11,652 nucleotides of DNA, taken from the NCBI GenBank assembly GCA_046309355.1, contig JBKCPL010000012.1, positions 1-11,652 of the forward strand, read 5' to 3'. How positions within the stretch are numbered: position 1 is the first letter of the stretch; every line of letters begins with the position of its first letter. The notes under the pieces were generated by a model. That model ran no database searches. It was not told the DNA's origin and saw nothing but the letters and a program-made list of their open reading frames with translations. The stretch is from CAYSBE01 sp046309355 (lineage in GTDB: Bacteria; Bacteroidota; Bacteroidia; UKL13-3). This document shows positions 6,077-11,652 of the stretch, in pieces. A program made the translations under genes and the position numbers.

Positions 6077-6502
6077 ATGAAGAAAGAAGAGTACATCATT
6101 GCCACACTGCACAGTCATGAGTTGAAGAAAACACCTGCCCGGGTAAAAGTATTACAAATACTGGATGGGAGTAAATATGCAGTAAGCTACACGCAGCTGG
6201 AAGCTGCTACCAAAGAGTTGGCTGATCGTATTACGCTGTACAGGATATTAAAAAACTTTGAGCAGAAAGGTATCATCCATAAAATGACCGATCATGAAGG
6301 CAATGCCAAGTATGCCTTGTGCGTGGAAGGTTGCAATACGCACCGTCATCAAGATCATCATGTGCATTTTAACTGCACCGAATGCAATCAAACTCTTTGT
6401 CTAGAAGAAACCGACATTCCTAAAATTAGTTTGCCGCGTGGTTATAAGGCCATGCAGTATGCATTTACCGTTAATGGATTGTGTCGTCAGTGCAGCAAAT
6501 AG
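6077..6502 (+). CDS. Fur-family metal-dependent repressor, probably Zur-like
   Basis: This is a 141-aa DNA-binding repressor of the Fur family. The N-terminal winged helix (about 5-80) contains the recognition helix region DRITLYRILKNFEQKGI. The C-terminal dimerisation/metal domain has the histidine cluster THRHQDHHVHF (88-98) and two CxxC pairs, C100-x2-C103 and C136-x2-C139, forming the structural zinc site as in Zur and PerR. Extra cysteines C82 and C86 sit in the hinge region where Zur proteins use a Cys as a zinc-sensing ligand; H73, a His of the 94-97 cluster and E110 could complete such a site. I therefore favour zinc sensing over iron (Fur) or peroxide (PerR). It overlaps the TonB receptor gene and carries a matching operator upstream, so it probably regulates itself and the locus. 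Confidence 0.85.
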   Translation: MKKEEYIIATLHSHELKKTPARVKVLQILDGSKYAVSYTQLEAATKELADRITLYRILKNFEQKGIIHKMTDHEGNAKYALCVEGCNTHRHQDHHVHFNCTECNQTLCLEETDIPKISLPRGYKAMQYAFTVNGLCRQCSK

Positions 6503-8784
6503 TGTTCAACTACATTTCACTTGCTTTGTGTCTCTTGGGCTTGCAGTCGGTTGCAGCTCAGCCAACTTGTACGCTGGTTCTCAGTGGTATTATTTCCGAT
6601 GCCGATACGCGTGAACCTTTAGGGTATGCAACTGTTGAGTTGCAGGGCAAAAACAAGCGTATTACGGCCGATTCGACCGGTAAATATGTACTCACCGGTT
6701 TGTGTGCCGGAGATTACGTATTAGTCATTTCTCATTTCTCCTGCACTCCTATGTTTTACAAAGTAAAAGTGACTCAGAACACCGTACTGAATAGTGTACT
6801 GCCACATACAGTAAATGAATTGTCTGAAGTGCGCATTGTTGAAAAATACGATACTAAACCTGCAGCAATCAGTCAGCAGATTACAGCTGATGAGTTGCGG
6901 ATGAAAAGCGGTTTGTCGTTGGCAGAACACCTACAGTCGGTATCGGGAATAAGTATGCTACAAACCGGCAATACTATTGTCAAGCCTGTTATTAACGGGT
7001 TGCATGGCAATCGCCTTCAGCTCATTTCAAATGGAGTAAAACTGGAGTCGCAACAGTGGGGAAATGATCATGCCCCTGAAATTGATCCCTTTACCGCACA
7101 TCAGATTACGGTTATAAAAGGTGCCGGTGCGTTGCGCTACGGAAGTGATGCACTGGCCGGTGCAATCGTGATAGAGCCCAAAGCCTTACCTGTAAATGGA
7201 AAGCTGGCGGGTGAAATTCAAACCGGATATTTTCAGAATAACCGAATGGGTTTTGTGAATACACTCGTAGAGAAAAATTTAAAGAGCATACCTGCATTAA
7301 GCTGGCGTTTGCAAGTAAGTCATAAAACGGGTGGCAATGTGCGTACACCAGCGTATTTTTTATGGAACTCAGGCATACGGGAGTGGAACGGAAGTGCAAC
7401 TGTAGGCTGGCGCAAACCCAATTACCGAATAGATGCTTATGCCAGTGTGTATACGAGTACGCTTGGTATATTTTTAGGAAGTCAGGTAGGAAATATAACT
7501 GACCTAACGGCTGCCATTCAACGGCAGTCACCGTTGTTTAACCGTGATGAATTCAGCTATTCCATCGATAGACCGCGTCAGGAGTTGATGCACTTGACTG
7601 GTAAAATAAAACACGTGTATTACAAAGACTCACGACATATACTGCACACACAATTCAGCTATCAACGCAATCACCGCAAAGAATTTGATTTGGCCATGAT
7701 CACACAGCGCCCCGAACTGGATCTGGTATTAAGTACCGCTCAAGCCGATGTGTGGTACGAACACAAACACGCTAACTGGATGCATACGTATGGCACCTCC
7801 CATACGCTACAGGAGCAAGTTTGGGATGGCAGTCGTTTTTTTGTACCCAATTACCGCAGTGTGAACGCAGCCGGTTATTATCTCGCACGTTATCATCAAC
7901 ATAAAAACGACTTAGAACTGGGTGTGCGTTATGATTATAGAAACCTCACTACGTTCAGAAATAATAGCAACATAAAAACTTCTGATGAACGTAACTGGAG
8001 CAATTTTAGCGGAACAATCAACTACCAGCGCACTATCAACAAGGCATTTCAATATTCGTTAAATTCCGGCATCGCATGGAGACCACCCAGCATAAACGAA
8101 TTGTATGTAAATGGATTGCATCACGGAACCAGCAGTTTTGAAATAGGAAATCCGCAGTTACGCAACGAAATAGGATACAAAGCAGGTGTTCGGTTCACTA
8201 CAAACTGGCTAGATAGTTTAGTGCTGATGGATGCCTATTTCTATAATCAATTTTTTGATGGCTTTATCAACCTGGTGCCCGATACTCCGGCAACGCTCAC
8301 CATACGAGGTGCGTATCCTACATTTAAGTTTGTGCAAACCACAGCCAACCTATCGGGTTACGATTTGCGTTTCATCCTCAGGCCTATTCGGTTTATGCAG
8401 TTACAATCTATGATTTCAGTGGTATATGCCTACGATATCAGCAGGCAAACGTGGTTAACACAAATGCCCGGAAACAGAATGACCCATGAAGTTCGACTGC
8501 AATTACCCGATTACCATGCGTTTCGTGCTACACAATTGACTATTGCCGTTCACAGCGTATTTCGGCAACAGCGCCTGCCGGTATACAATACCGATTATGC
8601 CCTGCCTCCCGATGAATATCATTTGCTGAATATGTCTGTAGTAACGCATATTAAAACATGGATGGTTCAATGGGGTGTAAATAATGCCATGAACTTACGT
8701 TATCGAGAGTATCTGAACCGTTTCCGTTATTTCAATGATGAGCCCGGACGAAATATGTATGTTAAACTAAGTTATACTTTTTAA
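6502..8784 (+). CDS. TonB-dependent outer-membrane receptor, probably metal (zinc) uptake
   Basis: This 760-aa energy-coupled outer-membrane transporter starts with a signal peptide (cleavage near SVAA|Q). A carboxypeptidase-regulatory-like beta domain follows (about 24-105, GIISDADTREPLGYATVEL), typical of Bacteroidota receptors, then the plug (about 120-226, with TIVKPVINGLHGNR and GNDHAPEID), then a beta barrel ending in aromatic YTF for outer-membrane insertion. GTG at 6502 overlaps the regulator's TAG by one base (TAGTG) and gives a good signal peptide; GTG at 6481 would add seven residues ahead of it. The plug histidines and the Fur-type partner suggest a metal or metal complex; siderophore or cobalamin uptake cannot be excluded. 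I recall related receptors being compared with the zinc receptor ZnuD. No SusD-like partner is present, which argues against glycan uptake. Confidence 0.88.
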   Translation: MFNYISLALCLLGLQSVAAQPTCTLVLSGIISDADTREPLGYATVELQGKNKRITADSTGKYVLTGLCAGDYVLVISHFSCTPMFYKVKVTQNTVLNSVLPHTVNELSEVRIVEKYDTKPAAISQQITADELRMKSGLSLAEHLQSVSGISMLQTGNTIVKPVINGLHGNRLQLISNGVKLESQQWGNDHAPEIDPFTAHQITVIKGAGALRYGSDALAGAIVIEPKALPVNGKLAGEIQTGYFQNNRMGFVNTLVEKNLKSIPALSWRLQVSHKTGGNVRTPAYFLWNSGIREWNGSATVGWRKPNYRIDAYASVYTSTLGIFLGSQVGNITDLTAAIQRQSPLFNRDEFSYSIDRPRQELMHLTGKIKHVYYKDSRHILHTQFSYQRNHRKEFDLAMITQRPELDLVLSTAQADVWYEHKHANWMHTYGTSHTLQEQVWDGSRFFVPNYRSVNAAGYYLARYHQHKNDLELGVRYDYRNLTTFRNNSNIKTSDERNWSNFSGTINYQRTINKAFQYSLNSGIAWRPPSINELYVNGLHHGTSSFEIGNPQLRNEIGYKAGVRFTTNWLDSLVLMDAYFYNQFFDGFINLVPDTPATLTIRGAYPTFKFVQTTANLSGYDLRFILRPIRFMQLQSMISVVYAYDISRQTWLTQMPGNRMTHEVRLQLPDYHAFRATQLTIAVHSVFRQQRLPVYNTDYALPPDEYHLLNMSVVTHIKTWMVQWGVNNAMNLRYREYLNRFRYFNDEPGRNMYVKLSYTF

Positions 8785-8788
8785 AGAA

Positions 8789-9331
8789 ATGAAAACCAAT
8801 ACACTGCTGCTTTTGCTCATGGCCATGAGTTTATTTGCCTGCGAAGACACCGAGAATGCCAATAACGAAAACGAACACGAAGCCATTACGACACTCGAAT
8901 TCGTGTTTTCGAAAAATGGTGTACCCACTGACACTTTTTATTACGATGATCCCGATGGCGATGGTGGCAACCCACCGGTAAAAATGGACACGATACAACT
9001 AGATACAGTATCCACTTACGTATTAACTATTCGGTTTCTCAACAAAACAAAAAATCCGGTTTCGGATGTTACACCTACCATTGTGGAACAAGGCACTGCG
9101 CACGAGCTATTTATATTGCCTTCCTCTGCTATAGTTGCCATTACCCGAACGGATAAAGATGCTGCCGGTTTCCCCCTAGGCTTGAACAGTATTTGGGTTA
9201 CCGGAAATTCAGCAGCAAACACATCCGTACGGTTCAAGCTCATGCACAAGCCGGTTATTAAAGGTCCAAGCGACTCACCTGATAAGGGCCATAGTGATGT
9301 AGATATTACATTACCCGTTATTTTAATGTAA
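8789..9331 (+). CDS. Uncharacterised lipoprotein, partner of the TonB receptor
   Basis: The 180-aa product has a lipoprotein signal peptide with lipobox LFAC (C18), so it should be lipid-anchored, facing the periplasm or cell surface. An acidic linker (19-31) is followed by a single beta-rich domain with an acidic loop DDPDGDGGNPP (53-63), HEL at 105-107, DKDAAGFPLG (122-131) and a C-terminal GHSDVDITLPV (167-177). From memory it resembles small Bacteroidota proteins annotated as 'type 1 periplasmic binding fold superfamily', often encoded beside this receptor class; the name is not functional evidence. The gene starts 4 bases after the receptor stop, so it is surely in the same transcript. 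Scattered His, Asp and Glu residues could bind metal. A role in capturing or handing over ligand is inference. Confidence 0.8.
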   Translation: MKTNTLLLLLMAMSLFACEDTENANNENEHEAITTLEFVFSKNGVPTDTFYYDDPDGDGGNPPVKMDTIQLDTVSTYVLTIRFLNKTKNPVSDVTPTIVEQGTAHELFILPSSAIVAITRTDKDAAGFPLGLNSIWVTGNSAANTSVRFKLMHKPVIKGPSDSPDKGHSDVDITLPVILM

Positions 9332-9356
9332 AATTACACGTGTTATATTAATTTAT

Positions 9357-9375
9357 TTGCAACAATGTTGCATTT
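9357..9375. promoter_or_regulatory. Candidate Fur/Zur-type operator, upstream of the barrel gene
   Basis: TGCAACA-A-TGTTGCA (9358-9372) is a perfect 7-1-7 inverted repeat, the layout of Fur, PerR and Zur boxes. The surrounding 19-mer is 17/19 identical to the one at 6011-6029. It overlaps a -7-like CATTTTTG (9371-9378) lying 19 bases before the ATG, the same spacing as at the regulator gene. Alternative reading: TGCAAC/GTTGCA with a 3-base loop and trailing T5 could be a weak terminator for the upstream lipoprotein gene. Confidence 0.65.
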
Positions 9376-9397
9376 TTGAAAACCAAATTATAAAAAA

Positions 9398-9997
9398 ATG
9401 AAAAAGTTAATCGCATTAATTATCGTTACCAGTTGTGTGTCTAGTACGAATGCACAATTCAGTTTAGGAGTATATGCCGGCTTTAACGGAGGGTTGTATA
9501 CAGAGAATCCAAAACTAAACACGACTGCTATTTTGCCTACCATTCACGCGGGTATGGCGGCTGAATATGCATTCAGCGAATTCTTCAGCCTGCAAAGTGG
9601 TTTGCAGTTTAACGGAAGAGGTACACGTATTGAGCACAAAGATCATCACGATGATTTGGGGATTTACACACTGGATGTGCCGTTGATGGCTACCATCCGC
9701 AAATCAGGATTCTTTGTTTCCGCTGGTCCGGCTATGGGTTTTGCACTTACCGGAACTGCTCACTCGCATGATGCCAGCGGTGCTGAAAAAGAAGATGATA
9801 TAAAATTTGGCAATAATGCCGGTGAGCTGAAACGTACCCATTTTAATTTTCAGGTGAGAGTAGGGTATGAACTCAAAAATGGATTGTTTATACAGGGTGG
9901 GTACTTAGCAGACCTTACCAACTGGAGCAACGTGAGCGGTACAATTATCCGTTTTCCGCTCTTTCAGGCTGGGATTGGCTATCGCTTCAACCTGTAG
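9398..9997 (+). CDS. Outer-membrane beta-barrel protein with His-rich loops
   Basis: This 199-aa exported protein has a signal peptide (MKKLIALIIV, cleavage near TNA|Q, 19/20). Its body is that of the small eight-stranded PorT/OmpA-like barrel family: repeated amphipathic strands (FSLGVYAGFNGG, FFSLQSGLQFNGRG, FFVSAGPAMGFALTG, FNFQVRVGYELKNGLFIQGGY) and a C-terminal strand AGIGYRFNL. Two predicted loops are rich in metal-ligand residues: IEHKDHHDD (H80, H83, H84, D85, D86) and AHSHD (H122, H124, D125). That would suit surface zinc or copper binding, but it is inference; most members of this family have no known function. It has its own Fur-type box upstream and is followed by hutU after 51 bases with no terminator visible. 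Confidence 0.82.
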   Translation: MKKLIALIIVTSCVSSTNAQFSLGVYAGFNGGLYTENPKLNTTAILPTIHAGMAAEYAFSEFFSLQSGLQFNGRGTRIEHKDHHDDLGIYTLDVPLMATIRKSGFFVSAGPAMGFALTGTAHSHDASGAEKEDDIKFGNNAGELKRTHFNFQVRVGYELKNGLFIQGGYLADLTNWSNVSGTIIRFPLFQAGIGYRFNL

Positions 9998-10048
9998 TGA
10001 AATTTGCACGCAGAAAAACTATTTTCGCGGCTCATAAGTTGAATAGGT

Positions 10049-11652
10049 ATGAGCACTAGAAGAGAATTACATGCCGCAACCGGCAATACACTTAGCTGCA
10101 AAGGCTGGATACAAGAAGCCGCATTGCGCATGTTGTACAACAACCTCGATCCCGATGTGGCAGAAAAACCTCAGGATTTAGTGGTTTATGGAGGTATTGG
10201 TAAAGCTGCCCGAAACTGGGAAAGCTTTGATTTAATAGTGAAAGCCCTGCAGGACCTGGAAGAAGACGAAACCCTGCTGATACAAAGCGGCAAGCCTGTA
10301 GGAATTTTGCCCACCCACAAAGACGCTCCGCGTGTTATCATTTCCAACTCGATGCTAGTACCTAACTGGGCCAATTGGGAAACATTTCACGAACTGGACA
10401 AAAAGGGCTTAATCATGTACGGGCAAATGACAGCCGGAAGCTGGATATACATCGGCTCGCAAGGCATTGTGCAAGGCACGTACGAAACATTTGCCGAAGC
10501 TGCGCGTCAGCATTTTAATGGCACGCTAAAAGGAACGTTAACCGTTACTGCAGGTTTAGGCGGAATGGGTGGCGCACAGCCACTGGCCGTAACCATGTGC
10601 GATGGCGTGTGTCTGGCTGCCGAAGTGGTAGAATGGCGTATCAAAAAACGAATTGAAACACGTTACCTCGATGTGATGAGTCGCGATATTGATCAGGCGA
10701 TTGATATGGCGCTGAAAGCTAAAGCAGAAGGCATGAGGCTTTCCATTGGTGTGGTATGCAATATTATTGATTTGCTGGAGCGGTTGAAAGAAAGAAACAT
10801 TGTTCCTGATTTATTAACCGACCAAACTTCGGCACACGACCCCTTGAACGGGTATTACCCGGAAGGAATTGCAGAAGAAGTAGCCGACCGCATGCGTAAA
10901 ACCGAACCCGTAAAATATGTAGAGAAATCATTGGACACGATGGCGCATCATGTAAAGTTGATGATAGAAATGCAGCAAAAAGGAGCTGTCGTATTTGATT
11001 ATGGAAACAACCTGCGCGGACAAGCCAAAGATAAACGCCACGTTGAAAATGCATTTGCCTTTCCGGGATTTGTTCCGGCTTATATCCGTCCGTTATTTTG
11101 CGAAGGCAAAGGGCCATTTCGCTGGGTAGCACTAAGTGGCGACCCCAATGATATATATGTAACCGACCAAGTGATGAAGGAACTGTTTCCTGAAAACACA
11201 TCACTGCACCGCTGGCTGGATATGGCCAGAGAACGCATAGCGTTTCAGGGTTTGCCGGCACGCATTTGCTGGATAGGGCAAGGTGACCGTGAAAAAGCTG
11301 CATTAGCATTTAATGAATTGGTAAGAACCGGTAAAGTGAAAGGCCCGATTGTAATTGGTCGCGATCATTTAGATACGGGATCAGTAGCCAGCCCGAATCG
11401 CGAAACCGAAGCCATGAAAGACGGTAGCGATGCCATTGCCGACTGGCCTATATTAAATGCGTTGATTAACACAGCCGGAGGTGCCAGTTGGGTTTCGTTA
11501 CACCATGGTGGAGGAGTAGGTATGGGATACAGCATACATGCCGGTATGGTTATAGTGGCCGATGGAACCGAAGATGCAGCGCGCAGATTAAAACGTGTAT
11601 TGCACAACGACCCGGCCATGGGTGTAATTCGCCATGCCGATGCCGGTTATGA
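10049..11652 (+). CDS. hutU: Urocanate hydratase, 3' end beyond the window
   Basis: Urocanate hydratase is the second step of histidine degradation, converting urocanate to imidazolonepropionate with tightly bound NAD+, in the cytoplasm. The 534 codons present are colinear with the Bacillus subtilis enzyme (about 550 aa) and stop in RHADAGY, so only about 20 residues are missing. Visible hallmarks are VVYGGIGKAARNW, QMTAGSWIYIGSQG, the NAD-binding TAGLGGMGG (167-175), DQTSAHDPLNGY, YIRPLFCEGKGPFRW, and PARICW with C407, which corresponds to the catalytic cysteine (Cys410 in Pseudomonas putida by my alignment). ATG at 10049 is chosen because the match to B. subtilis extends to the N-terminus. 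Other hut genes are not in the window and would be expected further right. The short gap from the barrel gene allows co-transcription. Confidence 0.97.
   Translation, partial: MSTRRELHAATGNTLSCKGWIQEAALRMLYNNLDPDVAEKPQDLVVYGGIGKAARNWESFDLIVKALQDLEEDETLLIQSGKPVGILPTHKDAPRVIISNSMLVPNWANWETFHELDKKGLIMYGQMTAGSWIYIGSQGIVQGTYETFAEAARQHFNGTLKGTLTVTAGLGGMGGAQPLAVTMCDGVCLAAEVVEWRIKKRIETRYLDVMSRDIDQAIDMALKAKAEGMRLSIGVVCNIIDLLERLKERNIVPDLLTDQTSAHDPLNGYYPEGIAEEVADRMRKTEPVKYVEKSLDTMAHHVKLMIEMQQKGAVVFDYGNNLRGQAKDKRHVENAFAFPGFVPAYIRPLFCEGKGPFRWVALSGDPNDIYVTDQVMKELFPENTSLHRWLDMARERIAFQGLPARICWIGQGDREKAALAFNELVRTGKVKGPIVIGRDHLDTGSVASPNRETEAMKDGSDAIADWPILNALINTAGGASWVSLHHGGGVGMGYSIHAGMVIVADGTEDAARRLKRVLHNDPAMGVIRHADAGY

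Noticed and set aside
7112..7531. 139-codon minus-strand open frame
   Set aside because: It is antisense to the plug and barrel region of the TonB receptor, with no start signal or conserved motif.
10764..11309. 181-codon minus-strand open frame
   Set aside because: It lies entirely antisense to hutU, whose protein is conserved throughout; the antisense product has no recognisable features.

Overview
The window looks like a chromosomal segment of a Bacteroidota (Bacteroidetes) bacterium. Promoters of the phylum-specific type (TTTG, 19 bases, TAnnTTTG) can be read directly. Starts lack clear Shine-Dalgarno sequences. The gene set fits too: a TonB-dependent receptor with a carboxypeptidase-regulatory-like N-terminal domain, a small outer-membrane beta-barrel protein, and an MKYD-type dihydrolipoyl dehydrogenase. 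No species can be named from the sequence alone.

Left edge (1-860): the 3' end of an AT-rich, unrecognised gene; a stretch with an 11-bp tandem repeat; a terminator; a tRNA-Asn(GTT) gene on the minus strand; and, just upstream of it, a broken 5' half of a second tRNA-Asn whose D-loop is replaced by a perfect 18-bp palindrome. The change in base composition at a tRNA 3' flank suggests an old integration boundary.

Central housekeeping block (866-5911): a PfkB-family sugar kinase; a hexameric-type glutamate dehydrogenase with its own good promoter and terminator; a short-form phosphatidylserine decarboxylase; and a small secreted Ala/Lys-rich protein with a cysteine-rich tail. These converge on a minus-strand dihydrolipoyl dehydrogenase across a 258-bp gap. 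That gap holds a degenerate GT-rich minisatellite with 14- and 22-bp units, followed by a purine-rich then pyrimidine-rich repeat tract.

Right block (6000-11652): a Fur-family regulator with Zur-like cysteine pairs overlaps a TonB-dependent receptor gene, which is followed 4 bases later by a lipoprotein. A histidine-bearing outer-membrane barrel gene comes next, and 51 bases after it starts urocanate hydratase (hutU, cut off by the window edge). The regulator and the barrel gene share a 19-bp upstream sequence (17/19 identical) built around a 7-1-7 inverted repeat, TGCAACA-N-TGTTGCA. That is the geometry of Fur-family operators, and in both cases it overlaps the presumed promoter. I infer a metal-uptake regulon, most likely for zinc: a self-regulating Zur-like repressor, an outer-membrane receptor, an uncharacterised surface lipoprotein and an outer-membrane barrel. 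Histidine catabolism may be transcriptionally attached to it.
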